A stretch of 64,000 bases of DNA from assembly GCA_022385805.1 (NCBI GenBank), contig MU277693.1, positions 62,001-126,000 of the forward strand. The letters run 5' to 3'. The translations under genes and the position numbers were made by a program. This DNA is from Pilatotrama ljubarskyi. Its lineage: Eukaryota > Basidiomycota > Agaricomycetes > Polyporales > Polyporaceae. Shown here one piece after another: positions 17,636-29,200 of this stretch. The number at the start of each line of letters is the position of its first letter. Positions within the stretch are counted from its first letter, which is position 1. Below the pieces are notes generated by a model, which was not told where the DNA came from, searched no databases, and saw only the letters and a program-made list of their open reading frames with translations.

Positions 17636-20276
17636 ATGCCCGACAAAGACTGGAGAGCCCTCTGCGCAGAGCGCAAGCAGCGCCAGCTCGAGCAAATCCC
17701 CAAGGACTGGACAATCACCCCGCCGCCCGAGGACCAGCGCAACGTGTTGGACGTGCCCCGCACCTGCGGTCTTCTCACCGCCCGCGAACTCGAGATCACT
17801 GATACCGTCAATGTCGACATCCTGCTTGACAGACTCCGCACAGGGCACTGGTCCTCTGTTGAGGTCACCACCGCGTTCTACAAACGCGCGATCGTCGCGC
17901 AACAGTTGGTGCTGTCCCCCGTATTTTCTCTCATGTCCCAGCCGCAATCTCACGCGGAGCCATCGTTCGCATAGACCAATTGCCTGACGGAGATATTCAT
18001 CGAGCGCGCCCTGGCTAGGGCCAAAGAGGTGGACGACTACCTCAGAACTAACGCCAAGCCCATTGGTCCTCTCCATGGCCTCCCGATCTCTCTCAAGGAC
18101 CAGTTCTGCATCGAGGGCATGGAGACTATCATGGGTAGGCGCTGCACACCGCAGGCACGACAAACTGCTCCGTCCCGAACCTTTGACAGTGTCGGTGAAT
18201 GCGCAGTCCCCGTATACTGCACACAGAATGGGCCCTTGGTTACGTGACATCCATGGGTGTGTGTCCTGAGATATCCTGACACTGTCAAAGGTCATGGAAA
18301 TTTGGGCATGTTTGTCGTCGGGCACAAAAGGAGGGCCCTGACTGAATGACGATCCACAGGATATGCAGGCTGGATAGGACGTATAGCCGACCGCGACAGC
18401 GTCCTGGTCGAGCTCTTATATGAATGCGGCGCGGTTCCATTCGTCCGCACGAATGTGCCGCAGACGCTGATGGTCAGCCCGCTTCCCCTCCCTATCTCCT
18501 TCTCTCCTTCCTCGCGGGAGACTGATATCAGGGTCACACGCGCAGTGGGGAGAGACGTACAACCACGTATTCGGCCGCACGACGAACCCGTTCAACCGGT
18601 ACATGACCCCAGGCGGGTCCTCCGGCGGCGAAGGCGCGCTCGTAGCCCTGCACGGCAGCCCCCTCGGCGTAGGCACCGATATCGGCGGGTGAGTGCGCAT
18701 CTGAAGCTCCCATTCACTCCACGGCCCTTCCTTCCCCCGACCCATTCAGCCTTCCCGATCTGTCCTCGCTTCTGTTCCCTGGACATGCAGTATCACTACT
18801 GGCTCCGCGCCGTCATCCCGCTCTTCTTGTCCTGTTCCTGACGCGCACCCTCCGTCAGCTCTGTCCGCATACCGAGCGCCTTCTGCGGCTTATACGGCCT
18901 ACGCCCGTCCTACGAGCGCCTGCCGTACTGCAACGCAGTCAATGCGCAGGAGGGCCAGGAGAGCATCTCGTCCGTGCTCGGACCGATGACAAACTCGATC
19001 GAAGGCGTCAAGGCGTTCACGAAAGCGATCATCGACGCGCGGCCGTGGCGCAAGGACCCCCTATGCTTGCGCAAGGAGTGGAGCGAGCGCGAGTATGCCC
19101 TGGGCGACCACGGGCTCCGCGGCAAGATGTGCTTCGCTATCATGTGGGACAACGGTATCATCAAGCCCCATCCGCCTCTGACGAGGGCGATGGAAATCGT
19201 CAAGAAGGCGTTGGAGGCGGCCGGCCATACGGGTAAGCACCACGGGCTATCTGACGTCCCTCCGCCCCGGTCTGCGGCGCACGGTCGCGTACCTGGCTGA
19301 TGTTCATCCGCCCGTGCGCGGCGCAGTGATCGACTGGGAGAACCACCGGCACCTCGAGATCTACACGAACGGCGTCAGTCCCGCCACTGCATGTTCCTGA
19401 AACGAGACTGCTGCTGACACCAACACCGGTCGCGGGCTCGTTCCTGTGGAGCAGGAGAAGATCTTCGCCGCAGACGACGCGGTCGACCTCCTCAACGATT
19501 GCGCACTCTCCGGCGAGCCGCTCATCCAGACGATGAGCCCCGAGACGGACGGGCACGAGCACGCGCTCGACGAGCCCATGGCGCGCACGATCGTCGGCGA
19601 GCGCCGGCACCTCACAGCATATGAGGTGCGCTCCGTCTTCGTCTCCGATGTCCTGGCGGAGATGATAACCTTCACTGCACGGTCGTGGCGTTATGGCGGG
19701 TCTGTAGCTCTGGCAACTACACAAGGAGAAGCGTGCGCTGAGGAAGTCGCACCTCGACCACTGGGAAGCTACGGTCGACAAGACCGGCACCGGGCGGCCC
19801 GTCGATGCTATTATAAGCCCCGCAGCGGCCTACGCTGCGTGCCCGCACGGGTGCAACTCGTAAGTTCCTATTCTGACCACCACCCTTCACTGAGAAAGCG
19901 GCATTCATGGGACGGCACTGGTAGTGATTGCTTCTATACGGGCCTGTGTAACAACCTCGATTACGCGGCCGCGGTCTTCCCGGTCACCTTCGTGGACAAG
20001 AACATCGACAAGCCTGCTCCGCCTCATGAATTCCATAACAAGGAGGACGAGGCCGTGTACAAGCTCTGTAAGCCATTCTATCGATTTCCTTGTAAAGTAT
20101 AAGGCGCAAGGTCTAACTTTGGCCCTACCGCGTCGACAGACAACCCGGAGCTGTGGCACGGCATGCCTGTTGCACTCCAGCTGATCGGCAGAACTCAGGA
20201 GGAAGAAGGCGTGATTGCCATGACAGAAGTAGTCGACAAGGCTCTCAAGGAGTTCAAGAGCTCGGGTCACCTTTGA
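17636..20276 (+). CDS. Amidase-signature hydrolase (acetamidase-like)
   Basis: Hydrolyses carboxamides to acid plus ammonia; cytosolic members let fungi use amides as a nitrogen source. The start at 17636 gives MPDKDWRALCAERKQRQLEQ. The Ser-cisSer-Lys triad is intact across introns: Lys in GLPISLKDQF, the cis-Ser in TPGGSSGGEGALVALHGSPL, and the nucleophile Ser in DIGG|SVRIPSAFCGLYGLRP. Other family motifs are GYAGWIGRIADRDSVLVELL, FGRTTNPFNRYM, DHGLRGKMCFAIMWDNGI and, at the end, WHGMPVALQLIGRTQEEEGV. It ends KEFKSSGHL. About nine introns were inferred. The intron at 18135-18359 is 225 nt and contains a large inverted repeat. It is convergent with the first proline dehydrogenase, with 238 bp between stops. 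No signal peptide is seen. The exact substrate is unknown. Confidence 0.9.
18158..18317. repeat. Near-palindromic insert inside an amidase intron
   Basis: A 15-bp perfect inverted repeat (ACCTTTGACAGTGTC at 18179-18193; its complement at 18278-18292) is flanked outside by a second 8-bp inverted pair (CGACAAAC at 18158-18165; complement at 18310-18317). Together they span 160 bp of the 225-nt intron 18135-18359. No clean target-site duplication is visible. It could be a small MITE-like insertion or an intron hairpin. Confidence 0.65.
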
Positions 20277-20514
20277 TGATCCACTCCCACAGGACCAATC
20301 TGGTATACCATCGCGGATCGCGACACAGAGTACGAAAGCCCAGGTAGGAGGCGGAGCAGACTCGTAGATGTACAGTATGGTGCAAAGTATGTTGCCGTTG
20401 GAAGCACCTACGTATAGTAGTCTGTATTCCGTAGCGATGTAGCATGTCGCTTCTACCTCCAAGTGTACCATTATTGTATGCATACCACCGTCTCGACAGC
20501 ACTACCTGATACAC

Positions 20515-22801
20515 TCAGCCAAAGACCCTCGCCCAGATCTCGGCAGCAGCCCTCCTGCGTTCGTCGACTGCGGCGCCGTTTCCCAACACGGACTTGTTCT
20601 CTATCGCTCTGCGGCTCAAGTAGGGCATCACCTGCGTCGCATGTCAGTAATTCATAGACGGCATGTCGAGGGGTAGATAGGAGTACGTGCAAAAGCAGCA
20701 CTGACACTCACCTCGGACAGCTGGCCATACGGGATGTACTTGATGACGAACGGAGACGAAGAGCGAATTCGACCTACGAGGTGGCTCGTCAACGCCGCAC
20801 TCATGCCTGGCCAAAAGCAAATCTGATCAGTGACTATGCTCTCAGCAGCCCATGGAACCTGGTTAGAGTGACGCACCGTACAATTGCCCCATCGTGACCC
20901 GCTCTGCCGCCTCGTCTCCCACCGATACAACTCCACCATCCTCAACCGTAGCCAGTCCCTGCTTCACTAGCTCCTCCACTATCAGTCCCGCGCTCTCCCG
21001 GTTATGCGTCCCGAACAAGACCCCGATGCTCGGTGGACCTCCCTTGCGACTCTCGACATCCTGACGCACTGCCGATATGAGCGTTCGCACGCACGCATTG
21101 TATCGCGCATCTGTGTCCTCCTTTGTCGTCCACACCGGTGGTACAGGATCCGGAGATATCGAGAGCGAAGTCGAAGTTGTCGGAGACGCGAGGGACGCGT
21201 CCGCTGTGGCCGTCGTCGCCGGATGCGCGATCAATTCATGCGGATGGTATGCGCCACGAACGAGCTTCACTCCAAGCGAGTAACCCTCCTTCCGTGCCGC
21301 CCTCATGCTCTGTGCTAGGTACTCGGGCGTCCTGCAAACAGAACCGCATCAGGAGGTAGCGATGCGGCAATCCGGAGATGTACAGTACCGTCGGAGGTAC
21401 GCTTGGTATGTCGCATACACGAGTGGCTGGACCATCTTCGTCTCCTGCTCAGTTGTTCTTGCCACCCCAAACCATGGTCTTCGAGGCGGCGGAGGCAACT
21501 CATTGAACCGGCGCATCATCTCCAATGTGAACGCATCTATGGCCGGCTAACATCACACGGGTGAGCGAACGGGCGGAGCACCCATAGGGAAGGTATAAGA
21601 TACCTCGTACCAGCTGTTCCACCGAATGACAAGGCAGGATGAGCAAGCCGGAATGTCCAGACCTGAACAACACTCGCCTGTACTCGGCATCAAATATCAG
21701 CCGCACCCCCCTCTCCTTCGCACGCGTGCAGAGGGACACCAGATCCTCGCGCAGCTCACGTAGCGCACGGATGTCGGTATCGGTAAGTTGCTCAGCAGCC
21801 TTCGTAGGCCTCGACAAGACGTCCAAGTCCGTAGGAAGTGGGCAGCCCGGAAATGCGACAGGGGGGTTCACGGGCGGGCGGTTATGCACCAAGTACTTGG
21901 AGAACCTGCGCAGGATCTCCGCATCGGGTACCATTGCGCTCTGTCGAGCATGGATTCAGCATTCATCCCTCACTCAGAGAGTACTCCCGGGGTGGCGAAA
22001 ACTCGCAGGTACCTACCAGCTTGATCGCGACCCACGTTCGCCTCCCCATCGCTCCCTTTGTGTGTCTATCCTCAAAGTCCGCCGCCACATCGATACAGTG
22101 AAGGGTCTCCTGCACGACCTGCTTATGTGCCGCGACCTTTTGCGCTCCATGCTGCTTCTCCTTCGAATGTCCGGAGGCCTCTGCCTCGTCCACTTCGACG
22201 CTGTAGGCGAAGAGACAGCCAGTGTTCTGTGCACGCAGTGCCTCGATCAGCGGAAGTGCGTCCTCAGCTGTGTCGCCTCCTACAAACTGCAGTACACAAT
22301 GTGGCAGTTCTCAGTCAGATTCGAGATCAGAGGAGGAGCTATGGACCATACGTGTTTGAAGAACGTCGCGCGCACTACCGCCTCCGTCACCTGTCTCAGC
22401 CCAGGTACAGCGGATAGCGCCGCGAGGACCGTCGGCGACCAATCCACGAGCTGGGGGACCGAGCAGAATGCGAACACGACATATGTCCTAACAAGTTCCG
22501 AGAGCGGAGTAGGCGACCTCTGCAACGATACGTCGCTGTTGCTCTGCGTGCGAATTCGGGCTGGCGAGCCTGCGGCTGCGGCCTTGCCTACGCGTGCGTC
22601 GTACGCGAAGATCGACGCGCCTAGGATTGACGCTGAGACGAGACCCACTGCGGTAAGACGACGCAGGCTCAGGAATCCCGACCTGGGAGCCTCAGTAGGT
22701 TCGGAAGTGGTTATCGAGCGTGCCCGCAGGAATGGGTAATCTATCCTTCGTATACTGCCCTTGAGGATAAGTCTTCCTGCGAGAGATAGTCGCATGGCCA
22801 T
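20515..22801 (-). CDS. Proline dehydrogenase, tandem copy 1
   Basis: Mitochondrial FAD enzyme oxidising proline to pyrroline-5-carboxylate, the first step of proline use. The start at 22801 gives MAMRLSLAGRLILKGSIRRI, a basic amphipathic leader typical of mitochondrial import, followed by a hydrophobic segment (LTAVGLVSASILGASIF). Then come LSELVRTYVVFAFCSVPQLV, QETLHCIDVAADFEDRH, the barrel motif LGVKLVRGAYHPHE, LFGTHNRESAGLIVEELV, and the proline-binding RRAIENKSVLGNG, ending EIWARVFG. Introns are short. A charged insert (AEASGHSKEKQHGAQKVA) sits before VAAHKQVV and is absent in copy 2. Copy 2 lies head-to-tail upstream on the same strand with matching exon order, so this is a tandem duplicate. 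Some intron borders around 21300-21640 are approximate. Confidence 0.93.
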
Positions 22802-23531
22802 TGTGGTGGACTTGTGTAACGAGCACAGGGGTATCATACGAGGGGATCCTCGAAAATTCGACCTGTATGATATGCATTGCATCGCCATAGTCAGGCCCGA
22901 ACGGGTGGGTTATCAGTACGTACATAGGCATGCACACGTACCGAGGCAGCTGTGTCCACGAAGACACGAAATCTAGGCTTCGGAAAGAAGAGACCGTATC
23001 TACCGATAGTACGCCAGGTGATAGAGAGATAGCAGGATGCGTTCGAGCAGTGGTCAGTCTTATGCAGCAACTTCGCGCTCTTGTCTTGCTGACGAGAGCA
23101 AGCGACTAGGGGTGGAATAGACAGCTGTCGGATGGCTGCAAAGCTGTAGGTAATGAGTATGTGGAACAGCAACCGACTCCTGAAGCCTGGAAGGTTCGCA
23201 CTCACCAGGTCTCCCAGGACATCCACCGGACAGCACACGAGATAGGGGCGGCAGCCGCGACGCGGTCATGTGAGTCAAACGGCATAACACGCGTCGCGCT
23301 TACCACCCACGAGGAGCGCGTAGGATGTACGAGAACGCGCCCATGCAGCTAGATGCTCGGTCGGAGGCAAAACAAGACATATTAGTTCGCGCTATCCTGA
23401 GTATACAACGGCCCGTAGTTTACGCTTGACACAAGCCCAAGAACCAGTAGCTCAAAACTCAATACGATACCCAAGAATTTCGACTGAATTGTGCCCCTGT
23501 CATCAACGACTCACCGATATCCCATAGGTTA
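22802..23531. other. Spacer between tandem proline dehydrogenase genes
   Basis: A 730-bp spacer holding the 3' end of copy 2 and the promoter of copy 1. Several short direct-looking segments occur near 22900-23250, but no open frame has family character and I see no remnant of a third copy. Confidence 0.5.
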
Positions 23532-25731
23532 TCACCCAAAGAGCCTTGCCCAGATCTCAGATGCAGCGCGTTTGCGCTCGTTCGCAGCGCCACCGTTCCC
23601 GAGGACAGACTTGTTCTCAATGGCACGACGGCTCAAGTATGGCATGACCTGCAAACGAAGCGTCAGCCCTATAAAGGCGAACAGAAAAGCGGCTGGCTTT
23701 ACCTCTGCTAGACTGCCGTACGGGAGGTACTTCAACACGAACGGTGACGATGAGCGTGTCCGATCGACCAGGTGATCCGTCAGCGCATCGCACATCCCTG
23801 CACACCAGAGTACTTCATTAGCCCTGGCGGCGACTCTCCTTCCATTGGAACTTACGCACCGTATAGCTGAGCGATAGCTACGCGTTGCATCGCTGCGTCG
23901 CTGATCCACACTCCCCCATAATCTCCAGCCGATGCCAGTCCCTGCTTCACCATCTCGTCGATCACCAGATTCGCGCTCTCCCAATTGTGCGTTCCAAACA
24001 GAGCGCCGATCGCCGGACCCGGTGCGCCCTTTGGACACTTATCCACGTCCTCGCGCACGAGGCTCATTAACAACCGCACCGCCGAGTCGTAGCATGAGTC
24101 CGTCTCGTCCTTATTTAGCCATACTGGCGGCATGTTATCCGGGGAGATCGACACCTCGTGCGTGCCTGAGGGCCTCGTCCGCTCGATCCGGGATTGCAGC
24201 GCAGCCTTGTGCACTTCAATCTCGTGTGGGTGATATGCGCCGCGGACGAGCTTTACGCCGAGCGCATATCCACCCTCACGTGCGTCAGCAATGCTCTGAG
24301 CGAGATATTCCGGTGTCCTGGAGAGACATTACATCAATCCATGGTATTGTAAACGGGGTAAGTCGGACACCTACCGGCGAAGGTACGCTTGGAACGTATT
24401 GTATATGAGCGGCTGCGTTCCGACAAGACCTGTTTCTGCATTCTTCTGCGAGCCAAACCATGATCTTTTCGGAGGCGATGGGAGCTTGTTGAACTTGCGC
24501 ATCATGTCCAGAGTGAATGCATCTATCGCGGGCTACCAGTTTAGGGTTAGGGTCTATCCTAACCCCAATGTCCTCATAGCGGAGCTGCCTACCTGGTACC
24601 AACTGCGTCGATGGAACATTGTTACCATGAGCATAACGCAAGATATATGCGCGGAAATATTGAAGGCTCACCTGTGCTCCGCATCCACGGCAATCCGAAT
24701 TCCTCTTGCCCGAGCGCGCTCGCAGATGGCAGCAAGGTCCTCCCGGAGTTCACGCAGTGCCGCAATGTCCGCTTCTGTCAGCGTCCCTGTCGGATCTCGC
24801 GCGGAGAGAACATTGAGGTCAGTCGACTTGGGGCATCCCGGAAATGCAATACGAGGATTTGTCGGAGGACGGGTATCGACCAGGTATTTGGACAGCCGGC
24901 GTAACGCCTCGGCGTCGGGCACCATGGCGCTCTTCGCGATGTCTCCCATGTCAATCCGAGTGGAAGAACCAAGAGCACGATTAGACGCACCAACTTGATA
25001 GCCAACCAGGTGCCCTTGCCGCCGTCCCCGGTCGCATGCTTGTCCTCGAAGTCCGCTGCGACGTCGAGGCAATGCAGCGTCTCCTCTACGATCTGCTTGT
25101 GCGCGGAGAGAGATTGAGGCTTAGTAGATCCGGGAACATCTTCGTCGACCTCGACGCTGTATACGAATAGCACTCCCTTGTTCTCCGAGCGGAGCTGCTC
25201 GAGAACAGGAATGGCTTCCTCCGCGCTGTCTCCGCCAACGAACTGCGCAGATTCTTCAGTTCCGAACCGGGGCGATACCTGGTGAGCATGCGCGAGTCTC
25301 ACCTGATTGAAGAACGTGTAACGTACGACGGTCTCTGTGATCTGCTTGAGACCCGGGACGGCAAGCAATGTGGAGAGGAGAGTGGGGGCCAAGTCCACGA
25401 GCGAGGGAATCGAGCAGACTGAGTAGACGATATACGTCCTCACCAACGCCGACAGCGGGGTCGCGGTCCTCTGTGCAGCTTTCCTCTTAGACTCCCCAAT
25501 ACCCTCATCGGAGTCCGCGTACACAACCGCGCGGATTCCTGGGACGAGTAGTGACGCTCCGAGGAGTCCCCCGGACATGAGGCCAACCGCGGCTACACGT
25601 CGCGCGGTGAAAAATCTTGAGCTCAAATGCGGAGGAGGATGCGATGTCGCCAGACCCCGGAATTGTATCGTCGGCCGACAAGTAGGACCTGATAACCTAG
25701 AGAATAGCCTGGTAGCGCGAGCCAGCGACAT
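23532..25731 (-). CDS. Proline dehydrogenase, tandem copy 2
   Basis: Same reaction and layout as copy 1. The first true ATG in frame is at 25731 (MSLARATRLFSRLSGPTCRP); a TTG lies seven codons upstream. An Arg/Ser-rich mitochondrial leader, FTARRVAAVGLMSGGLLGAS and LSALVRTYIVYSVCSIPSLV follow. Then come FVGGDSAEEAIPVLEQLRSE, VEETLHCLDVAADFEDKHAT, YALGVKLVRGAYHPHEIEVH, LFGTHNWESANLVIDEMVKQ and VMPYLSRRAIENKSVLGNGG, ending EIWARLFG. Key motifs agree with copy 1, but the paralogues are clearly diverged in the leader, the linker regions and the segment after the RGAYHPHE motif. This argues against a recent assembly duplication. A telomere-like palindrome lies in one intron (24542-24567). Both enzymes look catalytically competent. 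Confidence 0.93.
24542..24567. repeat. Telomere-like palindrome in a proline dehydrogenase intron
   Basis: Two TTAGGG units (24542-24553) are followed six bases later by CCTAACCCC, making an 8-bp perfect stem (24545-24552 with 24559-24566). On the coding (minus) strand the CTAACCCTAAAC near the acceptor can also serve as the branch-point region, so a telomeric origin is not established. Confidence 0.55.
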
Positions 25732-26233
25732 GGCGTGCGAGGCGAGGGACAATACCTGGGCGATGAGACGGAGGGGGAAGCTATGCAGGACTCGGAGGCA
25801 TCTGCAGCTCGCTGGCGCAAGAGAGGCCGGATGGGAGGAGCTCGGAGTCAGGCGGTCTGTCGTGCACCGTAGCGCGCGTCTCGAGCCAGTCGTCGGGCGC
25901 GGTCAGTAAACCGCCTCAACGGATCTCGCGCGACACCCGCCCGCAACGGATCAATCCCCTGAGAGCCGGTGCCTGCAGGGACGCCTCGGGTATGTAGTAG
26001 TTCATAAACAGCACAAGCGCACGAGATCACCACCAGACCACAACATGTAGAATTGTGATACGGAGACTCCGACAGCAGGGAACAGCACGACTACGCGAGA
26101 TATCGAATACTCGGGGTAAAGTGGAGAGCATACCTGAGGGAGGACTGCAAACCTTCATTTCTTCACGTACAACATGTTTCTTCGTCTTTCTACTTCACCG
26201 ACTCGCACCGCCCATTGCGGGAAAGCTCACATC
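25732..26233. other. Intergenic: CAND1 3' end to proline dehydrogenase 2 start
   Basis: A 502-bp same-strand spacer that must contain the CAND1 terminator and the promoter of proline dehydrogenase copy 2. No repeat, tRNA or motif-bearing frame was found. Confidence 0.5.
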
Positions 26234-29200
26234 TCAAGCACCCACGAGCTCCCTGAACTCGACACCCCATTCAGCCGACTTCTGCGTCGCAGCCACGAAC
26301 GCGTCGAACTTCGGGCTCGCGCCGGGCTGGCTGATCTTGCTCAGTGCCGCGACAGCCCGCAGCGTGCTGCGCTGCAGCTCTGCCGCCCGCTCCAGATCCT
26401 GCTTCACCGTGTCCTTCGTCACCGTCGGGCCCTTCATGCTCTTCTCCAAGGGTGGCGTCAGGTCGTCCAATCGCTGCGCGGTCGCCGTCGGCGCTACTTG
26501 CGCGAGCCGGAACAGCATCATGTGGCAAATCACCTTCACCTCGTCCGAGTCGTCCGCGAGCCCAGCGGCGACATGACCCAGGAACTCGTGGAGGTCCAGC
26601 TTCGACAAGCAGGTATCGAGCTGTGCGGATGAGAATGAGCACAAGTACGTCTGATGAGACGGACAACAGCACACGTACGAGGGTATACAGCGTTTCGTAG
26701 GCGGTCTTACGAGCCTCGAGTCCGTCATCCACCTTGTGCTGCCACGGCCCCATCTGTACAGTGCGGATGAGATCAGGGTTGACCCTGGTCTCTTTGTATA
26801 GGCTTGGCAAGATGGTCGGGAGGTGGTCGCGGATGAGATGCGGTTTCGAGCGTGCGGCGGCGTTCAAAGCCGAGAGCGCAAGGCGACGTACGGTCTGTAG
26901 GCCATGTTAGCAAGTTGGGTGGGACGAGAGTTGCGGAACCGACCAAGTCTGAATCAGAAAGCAGTGACAAGAAGTCCAGTATGACACTGCCGAGTAGCTC
27001 ATCGAACGAGCTCGGGCTCTCCGCGAACGTGTACCGGATTGCTGATAGCACCGTAGCCCTCGTGGCAGGGTTCGGGTCCGTGATACGATTCTAGGTCGCA
27101 TCGATGAGCGGTCTATCACAGCAAGACGCCGGAGAGCACAGACCTGGAGCTGAGGCAAGTAGCGCGCAGGCTGCGTCGTAGTGAGCTTGCCTAGACACGC
27201 CGCGGCCACATTGCGAGTTGTCTCCTCCTGATTCTCCGAGTTCTCGAACAGCGGCTTCCAGATCATCTCCGCGACAGTCTCCAGCTGCCCATGCGAGCAA
27301 TGCGTGACAATCTGCCATGAGCCTATCCTCAGTGTTACGTTCTCGTACACGCTTTTATCGACGTCATACCTCCTTGAGCGCGTACAGGGACAACAGCCGT
27401 TTCTCCTGGTTATGCTCGACCATCTTGACGATGGAGGGCAGGAAGTGGTGCAGGTTCCCAACCGCGATGTTGCCAGCAGCGAAGGCAGCGGCAGTACGGA
27501 CCTCTTCCTGCTCATGGGTGAACCTGTCGATCGCTTGGTTGAAGATGTCTTGTTGCGGTGACATATCGCTGTCGGACCGTCAGCATCGAGGAGCAGTGAT
27601 GATGCTGGCAGGACCCACATGAAGCGGCCGACTTCGCCCATGACGAGCAAACTGAGCACCACTTGGGATGATTTCGCCTTCGACCCGGCCTGCATGACAT
27701 TTTCATCTCAGGATGTCCACCGGCCTGTCCACCATTTAAGGCGTACCTTCAAGTGCCTAGCGAACTCCGCAATTGTGCCGGCGGCCACAGCCCGTTGGGA
27801 TTTCACAACCTGACCCACGCACTTGGCGACATTCGGCAGACTCGCCTCGTTCTTCGGCGCCTTCTCGACGGCCGACACCAAGTTCGGGACTACGTGCGTC
27901 GCAATCTGCATGTCCGCCTCCACTAGGGCAGCGAAGAAGTCAAGCACGGACTGGAAGGGCGCGCCAGAAAGCAGCGGGGAGTACGCGATGCCGTAGACGT
28001 CCGAGAGGACCTCCCGCTCGACCTCAGGGAAGGTCGCCTTGGGTGAGAGCTCGAGTAATAGGGAAAGGATGTCCAGAGCAGCAGCGAGCAACAAGATGTC
28101 GGCAGGGGTGACGTACGCCTTTAGGGTCGGGATGAGGTTCGCAGGAAGGTCTGCTGGGATCTGAGAATACCTGTTTAGAGAGTGAGTATATGCACGACCT
28201 AGAACGTAAGATTCGGCTCACCTCCTAAGCAGAGCACCCATGCAGTTGAAAGCCTCGATCTTGCCGATCCGACCGCTTTTCCTGAGGAGAGTCGTCACCC
28301 ATTCGACGGAACCGTTGACCCATGCGTCGTCGATCTCGACTCTTGTTGCGACCTTAGTGACGACCTGGACTGCACCGTCAGTGCGGCCGGTAGTGCGGCA
28401 GATGTACTCCCACTCCTTCCGATCCTTCGTCTTCATGATATCCGTAGCAGCAATCCAGAGATCGCCGACGCAATCCTCTGCGCAGGCCCGCACCTCCGCA
28501 TCCGTATCGTGGTTGCTTAGGCGTCGAACCGCCTCTTCATAGACGCGGTCGACCCACTGACCGCCCTTCACCGGCTGCATAGCGTTGAGAAGGGCACAGA
28601 AGTTGCGGAAAGCTTCCGAAGCGATCCGAGGGTGCTTCTCGGCCAGAGCCTGGAGGAGGAAGGGAGTTATCGAGTCGAGCTGCGGGGCGTAGACAGCCGG
28701 AGGGTGCTTCGAGAAGAAGAGCGCGAGGAAAGACATGCAGGTGACCTGCAAGGATGCCGAGCTGCTTCGGGACGACGTGGATAGCACAGACTTCGCATTT
28801 GCGATAATCTGCGCAGACTGATTCGCCAGAGAGCCGGGCAAGACATTCAGCAGTTTGTACAGCAAAGAAAAGCCAGCCTCCAGCGTTGGCGCAGGGGTCT
28901 TCGGCGACTTGATCTGGTTGAGAAGTGCTTTCGCCAACGACGGCACCTGGGACTGCAGGAGGCTGTATGGCGTCTCCTCAACCTCCATACCTTCTTCGCG
29001 CTTGCGCTTGCCGCCGACCGTGTATTCGGCACTGCTTTGTGGACTCCCTCCGTACACCCCGGTCTGGGTGAGTAGAACGCCGTAGGTAGCCCATACCTCC
29101 AAACGGACGGTCTCTTCTCGGTCACCGAACCGTGAGATGAGGACAGGCGATACCTCTTTGTAGATCGTCGTCAGCAATTCTGGGCGCGTAGCGATCACCG

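Noticed and set aside
21639..22739. 366-codon plus-strand open frame opposite proline dehydrogenase copy 1
   Set aside because: It is antisense to conserved exons and introns of the enzyme, with no recognisable domain.
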